Below, one piece after another: positions 1 through 12,659 of a stretch of 64,000 bases of DNA. Positions within the stretch are counted from its first letter, which is position 1; every line of letters begins with the position of its first letter. The notes under the pieces were generated by a model, which worked only from the letters and a program-made list of their open reading frames with translations, was not told the DNA's origin and did not search any database. Location of the stretch: contig CM077115.1 in assembly GCA_039619475.1 (NCBI GenBank), positions 223,681,291 through 223,745,290 on the forward strand, given 5' to 3'. This DNA comes from Icerya purchasi. Its lineage: Eukaryota; Arthropoda; Insecta; Hemiptera; Monophlebidae. Both the position numbers and the translations under genes were made by a program.

Positions 1-2220
1 ATTGAGGGATGAACCGGAAAGATTTTTGAGGATAAGAAAAGAAATACGATCAATATCGGGAATAAAAAGAAAAAATAATTCGTTTTTATCGAAGGAGGAA
101 GCGATAATGAACGACAAATAGGCGCAAAATAAAAACGATAGAGCGGCTCGCTTGAGCTACGCAACGGATTTCTCCGAAGTCGGGAATTCACAAAGTATCA
201 ATAGTAGGAGCTGTCGGAAAACGCAAAAAATAAATGACGGAAAGAAATTAAGAGGCGATGATAGTTAATTAATCGGATTTAGTAGTCGGTAGAATAAAAG
301 AAATTAATCGTTTCTATTATTAACTTTATTTGTCGATTCGCTTTAATTGATTACATTTACTACGAACAGTCTCGTTTGTGATGCCGACACCGTGCACCGC
401 AACCACTGATTCGTTAACCTTGTCATAATGTGCCACAGGCCGTTTCATATTTTTGCTTTTTATTGAAATAAAGCCAGCTTCTAACCATTAAAACATAAGA
501 ATACGGCAACGTGCAACTTGCTTTTTACTCTTCCCAGCAACAAATAATACCGGAAGCCGTGCGCAGTTATTGTCGGACAGATAAATTAGAAAATAGGCTG
601 AAAATAATAGCGTGTTCGGCGAAATTTTTATCTAGCGCGCGATTAGATGCGGTTGTTGGCAGGCCCTCCCGAAAAATTCTAAAATTATACGTATTCCCTG
701 AACGTGTATTAAATTATTACAGGCAACAAAAATTTTCCACGCGGAAACTCTTTCGCATTAATAAATGCCGCTAGGCGATATCGATGAGTATTCACCGAAT
801 AAATTTGCTCAACTGATTGAACGAATTACACGATTCACTTGTCGGCTTTCCTCAATAAATAGCGAGTCTCAATATGCTTTGCTTTCATCGTATCCCTAAT
901 AGCGTGTAACGTGTGAGGTCGTAGCGCAATCGATGAAGTTACTTTTCCAAACACTTTCGACATCGCGGTACATTTGTCATTTTGTACTGATTTTCGATAT
1001 TTCCCGTAGTAAGAGTCAAAATTTTCAGAAAAAAAGATAGTACAAACCAAATCTTACGTTAATTCAACAAAAAAAAAAAGAAAAAAGGCGGGAAATGCCG
1101 GAATAACAACTTTTAAAAATTAGGACCACTAATTAAAAGTAAATCGCAGAAGAAAAAAAAATTCCCCACAATTACTACGATGTTCCTACAAATTTTCTCG
1201 TTCCTTTTATAGAATATCAGAATGCGTGTTTGGTAATGACTAAAAGTTGTGTTTAACAAAGGTATTGTGTAAATTTTAGAAAAGGTTGTACATAGTATAC
1301 GATTCTGGTTTGACACTGGGAAAACTTTTACAAGCATATATGAAAAGCACATGAGCCCATTGTAGAAATATTTCGATAGGTAAAATGTTGAAGATTATGT
1401 ACATAAAACGACTACTGGTAGGTATAGGAACTTTGAATTTCTCAAAATTATACTTCACTCTACGCAGTGTTTACATAAAAATGTTTCAGTTGCTCAAACT
1501 TGTTCCTGTAGTCACTATAATGATCAATCGCTAGATTGAGTGATAGATCAAAACTGATATTAACTATTAAAATAAAACAAGCTATTGCGACATTATTATA
1601 TGGAATAAATCAAACGTAAAACTGTTAATTATAGCCAGAACTGTAACGGAATGTATGTATGTATGTGGGGGGAAAAAACGGGAATAAACGGGAAAAAAAG
1701 TTAAATTTTGAATCTTACCTCACTGGTATGCAGGTAAAAATGTTTCTACTTAGTGTAGGGGTGAATGTGAAAAAAAAAAAAAAAAAAAAACAACAAAATA
1801 CGCACCTTTTACGTAAATACAGACAACAAGAAATTTGCAAAAAGTAAATATTTCATCTACGTTAGTAATTGACAACATCGATATAAAACTGCTAGAGGTC
1901 ATTCACCGCGCAATGTATAAGAGGAACATAAATTCGGATTGGAAAGAATGAAATAAAAATGTGTGATTGATGGAGTAAGGACGCAAACACTTTTTAATAC
2001 TTGTGTAAATCTATTTATCCTTCCTATTATTTTAAGCGGTTCTTTTTTTACTCGTAAGTAAATTAATTTTGTTTCTACTTTTGAATATCCGCCTTTTAAC
2101 TAACGTAATTAACGATATTATAATAGTCTATAAATAATTCTCGAAGCAAATATTAAAGTTTTATTTGTTTATTATAATTAATCTTTATAAATCAATGACA
2201 ATAAGCGTATAGTCACAAAA
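1..2220. other. Unassigned AT-rich DNA
   Basis: No gene or mobile element is recognised. Short open frames occur (for example 511-774 on the plus strand) but show no familiar motif, signal peptide or domain, and such lengths are expected by chance. A short GTAT run lies near 1651-1664 and a poly(A) run near 1771-1790. Confidence 0.5.
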
Positions 2221-2253
2221 TAGACAGTTTTACTTTGGGGGCCCACTTATTTA

Positions 2254-2320
2254 AAAAAAAAAAAAGGTAAAAAAGGTAAAAAAGGTAAAAAAGGTAAAAA
2301 AGGTAAAAAAGGTTTTTTTT
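2254..2320. repeat. 9-bp tandem repeat (GGTAAAAAA)n
   Basis: GGT recurs exactly every 9 bases at 2266, 2275, 2284, 2293, 2302 and 2311, separated by runs of A. The array is flanked by a poly(A) run on the left and a poly(T) run on the right. It is a simple minisatellite, and the apparent Leu-Pro-Phe repeat encoded on the minus strand is a by-product of it. Confidence 0.9.
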
Positions 2321-2539
2321 TAAATTCTTTTTGTAGAATATTCCAAGATTTTTTATGGGTTTTTTCGTTTTTAAATAAAGAGTATGTGTATAGTCGAGAA
2401 TAAATATGCCGGATTTGCCCTCGCGGTGTTTTCTGACACTTGGGGCAACATTTTAGTCCGAATAAAAAAAGTTCGCGCCAAGTTTTAGCTTTTAATCGCA
2501 AATATTTTAGTAGTTGTCAAAAAAAAACTTCCTCCTTTT

Positions 2540-4094
2540 AGTTCTTTAAATAGTGAACGGTGATTTTTTTTTTTTTGTTGTCAAATACAATAGTAAATAA
2601 AAAACATAATAGTTAAATATTTCTTTATTATCCCGAAATATAAATGCAATTTTTTATAGAACAAAAAAAAGTTAATTATTTTCTTTTAGCGGCGTTTCTT
2701 CAGACATGCGCAATCGCCTAATTTCAACAGTAAACGTTTTTTACGCTTCTCTAAAGGATTTTTTCAGATTTTTCAATTTGATGTAGAAAAAAAATTAAAA
2801 ACTAATTACTTTTTGGAAACTTTCAGATGCACGAATATTATATTTTATTGATAAAAAATTCTACATTTAGTAATTTTTTAAATACACAAAAATGTCAATA
2901 AAATTAATAGATGAAGCAAATTAAATAGAATCAGTATTCGTGTCACTATCCTCATTAATTGCAAACAGAGGTTCTCCTGCATTATTGAAAAAATATGACT
3001 CAAAATTTTTGTCGGCTTTACAATTCCGTAAGTATCTAGTAGCGCTGTATCTATTTATAAGGGGAACGGCTGTAAAATTTAAATCAAAAAACATTTTACA
3101 ATAAAAATCAACTCTACTAATTAATACGCATTATTAAATTTATGCGAAGATAATTTTATAAATTTTGAGCAGCCATACCAGACGATTAATATAAAGAATA
3201 ATTTCACAGTTACGTATAACGTATGCGTGCCAACATTTATATCAACTATAAACAAATATAGGCGCTGATTATAGATAATAAATATCGCCACATACACGTA
3301 AACTTCCATAAAGGCGTGTACTCAAGATAAGAAAAATCAAAATATTTACCAATGTAAACGCATCTAATTGATTCGATTCGGGATGTTAATAGCAAAAATT
3401 TTAATATTCAATGTTTGTGCAACATTAATACTTTACACATCTTTAAAATTATTTAAGACTTTAAGGTAAATAATTATATTTAACATGAATATACAATGAG
3501 GTAATAATCGCAGTTTGTCAACCTGAAAGATTTGAAAGTAGTTCCTGTCAAAATACTATTAAAAATTACAAGAGGTTCAAGTTGAGGAATACGAGCGCGT
3601 TTTTTTGTCACCGTTCGCAATTTTTAAATTGTGATTTCAATGTAACACCGGAAATAGCAGCAGCTGCTCTCTCCTTCACTTGATAAAACGGCTCTACTCG
3701 TATAATTCAGGTACTTTTAACAAACTGATTCAGTTCAGTTCTCTGAAAATTTTTTGTTAAATGGTGGTCATATGGGTTTTTGAAACTGAATAGTGCTTTT
3801 GATTTACTTGTTAAACCAATTAGGTTGCAGGCTGATTTCTTTGCGATTTAGCATTTGAAACTAACCGGAAAAAAGTAGACATATTACAAAGATTTGTTTT
3901 ATTATTGGCAATCTTGTTTCATCACATGCAAACTATTTTAGTTCACGGTTTATTTTAGTCGACGAGTTTTTGTTTAGAATTTTGCAATTACCGCCTCCCC
4001 CTTTCCGTAACTGCAGGTCTACCTATAATTAATTCAGAAATTTGTAGTTACACGTGGGAAAGCAGTAATTTTAAAAATAGAAAAAGTGTACGAC
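2540..4094. other. Unassigned AT-rich DNA
   Basis: Nothing recognisable was found on either strand. Only short open frames and homopolymer runs are present. Confidence 0.5.
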
Positions 4095-4743
4095 AGGAAT
4101 TACTGCATAACATGTACGGAGAATGGATAATTTGACGGGCGACTAATGGATTGGAGCACATACAATTGGCGACAAAAAAATAATCAATTTTCGGTATGCT
4201 GACGATACAGTCTTATTAATGTCCTCATTATCACGAAACGAACGAGAGCGGTTCGAGGGAGTCGAAAAGATAGGTTTTGAAAATTATATTTTCTTTACAA
4301 ATCCCCTAATTTCGGATAAGGGTAATAAACCAACATCGATTAATACTCTGCGGAATCAAGGCGAACGGTCAGCGCTGTCTATCTGGGAGTGCTTACTCGG
4401 ATATCGAAAACTATAGCATAAAAATTAAAAGCAGACTGGAAAAAGCTAGGAACGCAATGGTCTCCTAGCTTAATACATGTATCGAAGAATAGGAACACAT
4501 CTCCGAATGAAACGCGGACAATAGACGCAGAAGCCAAAAAAAAAAAGAAAAAAAGACAGACTTTCGAGATGTTTTGCTGGTGGCCAGGCTCTCAGGCAGC
4601 CAAATACGTAAACATGTCCCCGTATTATGTAGTCTAGAAACTGAGGGGCCAAAAAGCCTGACGACGATGCTTTTAAACATTAGTCTTGATTACTTCGCGG
4701 ACCAGATTCACTGAAAAAAATCATTACGAAAGGTGAAAAAGAC
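4095..4743 (+). mobile_element. Decayed EN/RT-type LINE, reverse transcriptase part
   Basis: This is a remnant of a non-LTR retrotransposon reverse transcriptase. The polymerase box reads FRYADDTVLLMSS, with the catalytic YADD at 4195-4206. The frame remains open to about 4416. After frameshifts come a YLGV-like motif (about 4376-4395), a stretch resembling IKSRLEKARNAMVS (about 4422-4465) and a C-terminal segment like LDYFADQI...KIITKGEKD (about 4685-4740). That order matches the RT-to-C-terminus region of LINEs often annotated as endonuclease-reverse transcriptase in insects; the precise clade is not resolved. Stops, frameshifts and an internal poly(A) run (about 4537-4554) show it is dead. 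The coding sequence is interrupted at about 4744 by another repeat and resumes at 5402. Confidence 0.8.
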
Positions 4744-4979
4744 ATTAAGCTTTACGCAATGCGTTTAGGGATCCTGTTATAAGTCTGAAGAGAATATTTC
4801 ACCAGTTTCTTCACCCCCGAGGTGATTTTACTTCCGTCTGGATTTGTGTACTCAATTATTTCAGATAGCTATATATATAATAACATTTTTTAAATAACAA
4901 TCACAAAAATCCTATAAAATATAACAAACGTTACATAAAATTGGGACATTTTTTCTAATGGGGGTAGCCTAAGAATTAC

Positions 4980-4987
4980 GTTGTAAT
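4980..4987. repeat. Target-site duplication, left
   Basis: GTTGTAAT immediately precedes the hAT MITE and is repeated exactly at 5386-5393. An 8-bp duplication is the hallmark of hAT transposition. Confidence 0.92.
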
Positions 4988-5385
4988 CAGGGCCGTATCT
5001 AGACCAAAATTTCGGGGCGTGGGTTACGAAAAATTTCTTATAATTATATATATATATGTATATATGTGTGTGTATGCATGTATGTATGTATGTATGTATG
5101 TATGTATGCGTGTGTTATCATGAAATAGATTTATTTATAAATGGTACACTAAAGTCTTGTAGTCAATTATTGTATATGCAATATTTGAACACTACAATAA
5201 AAATAAATAAAAAATAGTCGTTTCCACAGAATTCATAAAAATTTTAATTTTCTTTTCTTTTGTCGAAAATTGAAAAGAAATAAATTTATTTCGCATTTTG
5301 GTCCATTTTATTCAAATAGTTATTATTTGGCAGACATTTCGGGGGAGGGGGTAAACCCGGAAAACCCCCCTCAGATACGGCCCTG
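4988..5385. mobile_element. hAT-type MITE (398 bp)
   Basis: The left end reads CAGGGCCGTATCTAGA and the inverted right end CAGGGCCGTATCTGAG, a 13-bp perfect terminal match, flanked by the perfect 8-bp duplication GTTGTAAT. The CAGGG-type terminus and 8-bp duplication are diagnostic of the hAT superfamily. At 398 bp with no transposase frame, it is a non-autonomous element that would depend on a transposase encoded elsewhere. It contains a TA/GTAT microsatellite (about 5046-5115). The paralogous sequence at 52389-52418 lacks the insert and shows an unoccupied site. Confidence 0.93.
5046..5115. repeat. (TA)n/(GTAT)n microsatellite inside the hAT MITE
   Basis: Alternating TA, then TG, then about eight GTAT units lie in the left half of the MITE. 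Confidence 0.9.
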
Positions 5386-5393
5386 GTTGTAAT
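5386..5393. repeat. Target-site duplication, right
   Basis: GTTGTAAT, identical to 4980-4987. Confidence 0.92.
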
Positions 5394-5401
5394 TAATATA
5401 T

Positions 5402-5527
5402 ATTGACCAGATTCCAGGAATCATGGAAAAAAGACTTCGGGAATGCGTTTGGACAACAACTGCACACCGGTACAAATGGCGTGAATGGGTCACTCTAACA
5501 TTGACTTACCGAGCAATAGGACGGATG
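5402..5527 (+). mobile_element. C-terminal end of the split EN/RT LINE
   Basis: This resumes the LINE interrupted at 4744. It encodes a tail of the type IDQIPGIMEKRLREC, then HRYKWREWV and a basic stretch, as expected for the last about 40 residues of EN/RT LINE ORF2 proteins (W-D-I, then an R-W-R motif). Together with 4095-4743 it shows that repeat X landed between the KGEKDIK-like and IDQI-like segments, replacing or displacing roughly 15-20 codons. Confidence 0.65.
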
Positions 5528-5579
5528 AAGAAGAAAGTGCAAATCGAAACCAAAAAGAAGATTTATAATAGCTGTAATT

Positions 5580-7340
5580 GATAAATTATACACGTAATTA
5601 TTGTATAAATATAAAATTCGCCGGCTAGTTTCAGTTAGTATTAAAAATTTATTCCCATGATTATGTTTTAGCGGAACCGAAACTAGTCGTCGAATGAACT
5701 CACAGAAGACCCAAATTAGACTGTAGTAGAAAAAGAAAAAAAGCGGTCGAAAAGATTTGGAGTTTACGTCGCAATTAAAATCTAAAGAAATTAAATAAGG
5801 AAACATAAGCTTTTGTAGGTGTTAAAACATTAACCATTAACGACAACCAAGTAAACCAACAAATCTACTAGCTTGTTGTTTCTTATAATGCTACAGTAGA
5901 TATAACTATAGAGATAGGAATCAGAGGCAAGGAGTGTGAATGGAAGCATATTGATGAAGTCAGAAACTGAGGAAAATAGCGATTGGAGGATAAACAACCA
6001 CTATACTATTTCCAAAAAAAGGTCGATGATAGAAGTGGATTTGTCAGCGAAGACAGAGGAGAGACAGTAAGATAGTAAGATGGCGAATTATTCAAGTATC
6101 AGGAATAAACAGGGAAGCCGACTATATTTTAGTCATCAATAAATTTCCGTGAGAACTCTCCAATGCTGTTCAAGAGGGGAAAAAGCTTGCGCCTCGTTCG
6201 GTAATCTTACCTATATGCAAAAATTTTGAGGTTAATTTGCAGAATGCACTAATCACACCCAGACACCTACAGCAAGTTTAAACATCGAGTAATAGACTGC
6301 CGTTATGACAAGAAATTGTATGTCTGTAAGTAAATCATTTATAGTCCCTATCATTTTTTCGCTCGCATTCTTTATTCGAGTACCGTAATTGGTAATTTTA
6401 ATTTCATTATTATTATTTTTCAGCGTTGTTATTGTTAGAGCGAAAGACACCTAGTTCAGCTCGTTAATTGGTAAAACTTGTTACGAGTGAATGTGTTTCC
6501 GCACGCAAACTACAACATGCAATCATCGACGAGTAGCGTTTATTTCCGTTTCGTGTTAGTTTCGGGTAAATTTGCACCAAACACATTTAGCCGTGGACAC
6601 CATTATTTCCCAAATTAAATTAACGTTTTCCTCGGTTACGGGTAACGAGGGGTGAACATTTTTGGAACCTGAATTCATCTTTAAAATTACTTTTCGGTCC
6701 CCCACGTATTTTTAAGGATCTCTTAGATGTTTATTTTTTTTCCGCACTTGTTGAAGAATTTTTCTAGCGGTGGGGATGCCTTTAGCGATGGAATTTTTAT
6801 ACAAGAACAGTGCGATTTACAGGTGAAAGTAACATCGTAGCAATAAAATTCTTCAGCCAATGTCCCCATGTTGATGAACCTAGGAAAAACAAAAAGAACA
6901 AAACAACGACGATGAGGCCAATCTGTTTCTTATAGAGAGTAGCGAATTTCATTATACTCTTTTGAAACACGACATCCGACAGACAAATGCTTTCGGATTC
7001 GTGGAATTCCACCGAGCAACTTGAGTCTGGCGCCTGTTAAAGCTCCCGTTTGGGATAATTTCTTATGTTCGATGTCGGATCTTGCATATTTCTTTCGTCA
7101 ACATATCACGAATGTAGTAATCCGAAATGGAGCACTTTAGATTAGAAAGTTGTTATATGGACTGTGTGGACTAAGCATACTCCAAACCCAGTTATATCCT
7201 CAGAAATATATCCCCCCACGTTCGGTCACAGCCGGATATACCTCGGACCATGTGATTTTATATATTTCATCTTCGAAAGGCGTTAGCTGCGCGCATGCGC
7301 ACTGCGGTCAAGGACGTTCTGTTGCTTTGTGCGTTTGGAT
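5580..7340. other. Unassigned DNA
   Basis: No domain, repeat or RNA gene was recognised. Short open frames only. Confidence 0.45.
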
Positions 7341-7344
7341 TGCT

Positions 7345-7500
7345 ACGCGGAGTTGGAGTTGAATACACAGCCGAAGGTGATTACGATTATACACGAGATA
7401 CGTAACTCTAGCGGAGTTGGAGTTAAGAAGCGGACATATATATCCGCAGTCGGAAAGGACACATATATCCAAAATTTTTCTAGCGGAGTTGATTTGCGTA
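7345..7500. repeat. Degenerate short repeats of a CGGAGTTGGAGTT motif
   Basis: GCGGAGTTGGAGTT-like words occur at about 7349, 7413 and 7481 (the last shortened to GCGGAGTTGATTT), roughly 65-70 bases apart. The intervening sequence is only weakly similar. It may be the remains of a tandem array or simply chance. Confidence 0.35.
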
Positions 7501-7808
7501 TCTGTAACGTGGACCAGCGCGTTAGTGCGAGTCATGTAAGGAAATTGGAGCTTAGCCCGTGATTTTCAATATGATCTGTGATGTCTATAGACTTTTGCTG
7601 AGCCCATTCCGGCATATATCCCCGATAGATTATTGTATATGGAAATAATAGTTTTCAATAATCCGACCTGATTTTTCGTAATAATGTTAAGTTCACTAGA
7701 AATGCATATCGACAAATTTCGGGCTACTTCTGATGATTCTATTAAAGTTCAATCGTCGTACACATTCCGAAATCGTTTTATAGAAACCGTATTAAATATA
7801 CTTTCCAT

Positions 7809-7837
7809 TTCTTCTTCTTCTTCTTCTTCTTCTTCTT
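7809..7837. repeat. (TTC)n microsatellite
   Basis: About nine uninterrupted TTC units. Confidence 0.95.
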
Positions 7838-7839
7838 AG

Positions 7840-10185
7840 GGGGGTAACATTTTTTCCTCGATTTATTGCATGCGCGGATATACATGATGCCACTTGACAG
7901 AATCAGTGCCAGCGGGCGATGGCGCTAACCGCAACAAATCACCGTATAGCGCGCGCCGAAAGGTTATCGTTCCAGTGACTGACTAGTGCCTATGACTCAT
8001 TTACGATAATAAGATTGGCTGGACGGGCGGTGGTCGCTCACAATTCCGAAATGTCCGTTTTTTCATTGCAAATACGTGTGTGTACATCCGCATTGTTTCT
8101 TCCTCGCTGCGACCAAAGCGCCAAGGGATATTTCGATTTCTCCATAAATTCCCGTGCGCCACACGCTAGTTTATTCGATGCAGCTCGAATTGTATCGTTA
8201 AAATGACAGCTAACGGCAAACACGCCGAATAGCCAAAAAAACCGAACCTCTCCTCGGTTTCATAGTATTACAAATAGGTGAAACTGAAAGTATACAAATC
8301 TGAGAGTAACTCTGTCTGCATAGTCGGTAATGAAATATTTCTCGTTTATTTGAAAGAAAAAGAATCATATTTCAATCTTCTGCCACTTCAAAAAAGCTCC
8401 ATTCACTATCTGTCTGTCTAAAAAATCTTCTTGCCTCATTCACATTCCTCCTCTCGGGTATTTTCTTTCCCGTTCTACCGTCGTTTTTGTTGCTGTCTAC
8501 CTTCAATCCGATTCTCTCACTCCGACTGGATCGGTAGAAATCGTATCCTCTTCAAATGTTTTTTCCGTTGAACGTGTTATAGTCTTTTCTTCCGTTAATT
8601 AGAACACAAACTTCTTTCCGTCAACTGCGATGTCCCGCCATCCACCATTTCCTCTTTATTTGACACCGAATTAATATTTAATCGACGCTACTATGTACCC
8701 ATCTTTTTCTTTCAGTAGGTTCTTAGTTAACTTGCCGTACGAGAGAAATAGAAAAAAAGAAGAAAGAGTAGTTGAATTATTCAGGCGAATTGTACGTATT
8801 CACCCGCGCAAGATAATTAAAACGCCAATGACAAATGCCTAATAAGTTGTTGTTTTTTTTTTTTTTTGGAAGAAAGTTATTAAGATTTACTCGAAAAAAA
8901 ATAAAATAAAATAAAAATGCGCTTCAAGTTAAAAAATAATTAAAATGTAATTCAGATAATATATATTTTTAAGGCGAATATATAATTATTCTTAAACAAT
9001 ACTGGAGTCAGAACTAAATTCAAATTACAACATTAAAAACAATCCGCATTAAATGAACATAGCCATATTATAATCATTCGTTTTTCATAAGTTAAATATT
9101 GAAATTATCAGAAATATTTAATGTCACTTTTAATTATATTGCAATTTGGATTTTGCGCCCATCCTAATAAGAAGTCGTAAAGTTGTTTAAGGATGTTCTT
9201 AAATGTGTTAAATTTTAACTTGCACCAAATAGTTCGGAACCGTTCTACACATAAATTTGAAACGGTGCACATAAATCGCCGATAAAATGTTCTCCAAAAA
9301 ATGTGTGTAACCTTCGAGAACAATTGATTATTAAAGATGATAAAAACGGCAAAAATAAGCACGCACATTAAAAGAAATTTCAAAGATTAAAAGAAAATAA
9401 TTTTTTTCCGAACGTGTTGTGCATATCGATGAAAAGCTCGATGCTTGCTAGTAACAGAATATATTTCGATTTCGATTTTTTATTAAAATTTGTATTACTA
9501 ATACTTATCACTTCCAATGATAAGTAAATAAATAAATGAATGTCCAACAATTGCAGTTACTAACTGTTATTAAAATATGTTAAAACCGAATTTTATTCAC
9601 TATATTCACATATGTATAACATTAATTATTTATAAATAAATATAGATTAATTTCACTAACAACATATAAAAAACATTATGAACATTTAAAAATTACATAA
9701 AATTAAATTTTCTCGTCCGGTCGGTTTTGTCAATTGTTTGACATATTAAAAAAATGCTTATAACTTATCACTTCATCGATGAATTTGTGTTATGTAGGTT
9801 TTTTTGAATTCTTTGCCTTCTCCACTGCACATTTCATTATGACAGTATCCCCTCACCGGGACGAGTAAATGTTTAAAATTTAAAAACGTAGCGAAATTCT
9901 GTGAAATGTAATTTTGTTTTTGTCTTACAAGATTCGTAAGTAATTGTGAAATAAAAGGTCGAAGTTGTAGTTAAACGATAAAGATATATCTTAAAACTAG
10001 AACGGAAATGTCCGCGGACTGATGTTATTTTGAAAATAAGCTATCGGTTATTTTCCGCATACCATTCACATTTGTTCAAGATGTAGATTCATTTCATTCA
10101 TACCTGTATCATGAATTGACGTTGATAATGTGTATGTTACAGCAAACTAAAAAGGCACTCAGGTGAACTCGTTCATCTTACGTAA
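7840..10185. other. Unassigned DNA, pyrimidine-rich at 8380-8720
   Basis: No gene is recognised. 8380-8720 is C/T-rich like the coding strand of the J1 LINE family, but I could not find RNase H or zinc-knuckle motifs in it. 8890-9720 is very AT-rich. Confidence 0.4.
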
Positions 10186-10189
10186 CTCT

Positions 10190-11331
10190 GGTGCTTTTCT
10201 GCTAACAAAACTCTAATTCCATCTCTTATTGCTTCCCGTCTTATTCAGTTTTCTCCGTACATCTCTACACCTCTCATTCAATTTTTCCTCCTTGCTTCAT
10301 CCAATTAACCGCTTTTATTTTCCTGTTCCTCCGAAACTTATTCTACATCCAATATCGTTAGATCGGAAATTCTATAGAATCTGTAAGCTCTTCTTTCCCT
10401 AACCATTTTTCGGTTTTCACTGATGGCTCCAACGGACCTAATGGAGTTGTCGGAGCTTTTGTTTTTGTTCTTCTTTAAATTACTTCGAGTCCTTTATCCC
10501 TTTTTTTTGCTCAATCTTTTGTATGCCGCGTCCACGACTATTCTGCGTGCCCTTCTTTTTATCAGATCCTCACTAGTCTCTCGCAATATCCGTATCCCGT
10601 CGAATGCTCAATTCCCAAAGCGTAATGGCTGTATTGCAACTGCTTTTCTTTGTCACTTAACCGTCTACGTTATTTTTCTTAATCGACGATCTTTTCATTC
10701 CTTGTTTAATCCAAACTTTTGCAGGAATCGAGGGAAATAAGTTAGTTGGCTCATTCGTTCAGTTATCTTCTTCTTCTGGTTTCTTTGCATTTTCTCCTCC
10801 GCTAACTTACCCTTTTGTCTACAGCTGCTCATTCCAAGCTTTGATTTAACTCTTACGTCTTCTCATTCTCTAACTCCTCGGGGGATCCTTTTTGTTGTCT
10901 ATTCAACCTTCCCTTCCTCGCTTCCACAAATTCCTTGACTTTCCTTCTACGCGTGTCGGTCTGATCTCTCTGCGATATGTCGCTTACGTTTTTTTAAGTA
11001 CAGTTTACTCAATTCCTCGCTTTTCCGTTCTTCTCTCATGCCGCCTTCTTATTGTCCATTGCACCCCTCCAACAGTCATTTCATTTGTGGCCTTCTTCAC
11101 TTTCAACTGAACCTCTTTTTTATCAAACGTTATTCTCACTCCGTATAGTACTTCATTTATTCTCTCCCTTCCTTCACCTTGTGTTATCCAAGCACTTGAT
11201 TCTTTTTTGTCGGCTATTCCTGATCGTGTAAAGATCTGATTCTCCTTCCTTTCCTCATTTTCCTCTGTTTTTAGGCCAATGTCCATGTTGACGAAGAATC
11301 CATGATAAAAAAAAAAAATAAATAAATAAAA
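10190..11331 (+). mobile_element. J1 Jockey-like LINE, copy 1 (RNase H to poly(A))
   Basis: This is a 5'-truncated, frameshifted non-LTR retrotransposon 3' end. The RNase H first box FTDGS lies at about 10416-10430, and a GIEGNKL-like fourth box (consensus GIEGNELAD) at about 10724-10745. A CPLH...C/H region is decayed near 11040-11110. The C-terminus reads like STSFILSLPSP...DSFLSAIPDRVKI, with the stop at 11237-11239. A 3' untranslated region of about 65 bases leads to a poly(A)/TAAA tail at 11306-11331. The same C-terminal signature recurs in J1 copies at 12660, 50215 and 62050. A long minus-strand open frame over 11005-11373 is a shadow of this element. Confidence 0.72.
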
Positions 11332-11334
11332 ATT

Positions 11335-12655
11335 AGGTGAACGAAAATAATTCGAAATGAATTCATTAGGCATAAAAATATAGGGTACGATTAAATTGAA
11401 TTATATGTATGCTTTACGTAATTTAGCTAAATTATTCATTCCCCTTAAATACCTTTTATCAATTGGCTTCTTTTTTTTTATTTTTTTTTTTTTTTGTTTG
11501 CGGTCAGTTAATTTTATTTTAAAAAGAAAATTAACAAAAAGTTCGGCTATTAGGCCAACCAAAGTTCCCGTTGAAAATTTAGTAATTGTACATTTTTAAT
11601 ATTCGTTTAAATGTTATATTATTTTGATGAATATTTTTACGGTAATTCTGCAGGATAAAGAAGACAAATCACTTAAAATTTTTATCACAAATATTGGATG
11701 CTTTTTTCTAAGAAATAAAATACCTGGTATCCAAAAAAAAAAAAAAAAAAAAAATAATAATAAAAGCTCCTTTCAGAAGGCGACAGTTATTTTTAAAAAA
11801 GGATGACACATGTGAGGATTACAAAAAGAACTCGTAGGAACATGAAAACTGCCGTGATTGATTTGCACCTACAGATGTTCAGAAGCGCTTCACTGTTAGA
11901 AAATGTTTTCTTCCCTTAACATTGCCATGTACTAAACGAAAGAGTGAGATGCAATAGAAACTTCAGAATACTAAAATTTTTTTAATGATAAACAGAGGAA
12001 TCTTTGACCTTTCACCCTGGTGTATTATTTCAAAGTAGATTCAGTTTCAAATTTTTCAGCTTTATTCTTTAATTCATATCGTACTTAAGGCGTAAAATAA
12101 TTATCGAATTAAAAAACAAAACATATTAATTATTTATTAATTTAATGATTATTTTATGAAATCGAAAATTCACTGATACTATACTAAATCTACTTCGAAA
12201 CAACCAGCCAAGTGAATTTCTTTTCGACCGAACAAAAATACTTCTCAACTAAGCAAAATGAAAAATTAGCGTTTTTTCTACGATACCGCCCTACAAATTT
12301 ACAATAATTCATTGGACACATTCGTCAAGCCCGTCGCACCGCAGTCATTGTAAAAAATACTCTATTCGAAAATTATTCGTTTCGCAATATTTTTTTTTTC
12401 TTTTTTTTTCTTGTTCCCTGGGCTTGTCAATAATAGACGATTACCCATCAACACGCGTACATAGCAGCAATTAGGAGTAACAAGGAATGGAATCTGACAA
12501 AGAACCCTATACACCAAGGAAGGGGAAACAATGACAATCAACGTCGAAAAATGCCAAACATATGCATCCTGAAAAGAAAAAGAATGACATTGTCGAAGAA
12601 ATACATCTAGCTTGCTAGTAATTCGTTTTCCGCCAAAAAAAATTAAAAACTTTTT
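11335..12655. other. Unassigned AT-rich DNA
   Basis: Poly(T) (about 11468-11493) and poly(A) (about 11732-11753) runs are present. No gene or element boundary could be supported. Confidence 0.45.
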
Positions 12656-12659
12656 TACA

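Larger units (their letters stand above)
4744..5401 (+). repeat. Unclassified interspersed repeat X, copy A (interrupted)
   Basis: The segment 4744-4987 plus 5394-5401 matches, in the opposite orientation, 25435-25817. Its right part also matches 52120-52418. It begins ATTAAGCTTTACGCAATGCG and ends near TTGTAATTAATATATA. This copy lacks about 130 internal bases present in the other copies around the microsatellite near 4870. It sits inside a LINE, and a hAT MITE sits inside it at 4988-5385. No coding sequence or clear terminal inverted repeat was found, so the class is unknown. Confidence 0.7.

Noticed and set aside
8380..8720. Pyrimidine-rich stretch that could be an upstream part of J1 ORF2
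   Set aside because: No RT or endonuclease motif was visible in any frame.
11005..11373. 122-residue minus-strand open frame rich in charged residues
   Set aside because: It lies antisense to the J1 copy 1 C-terminus and tail, whose plus-strand reading matches the other J1 copies. It is a shadow frame.
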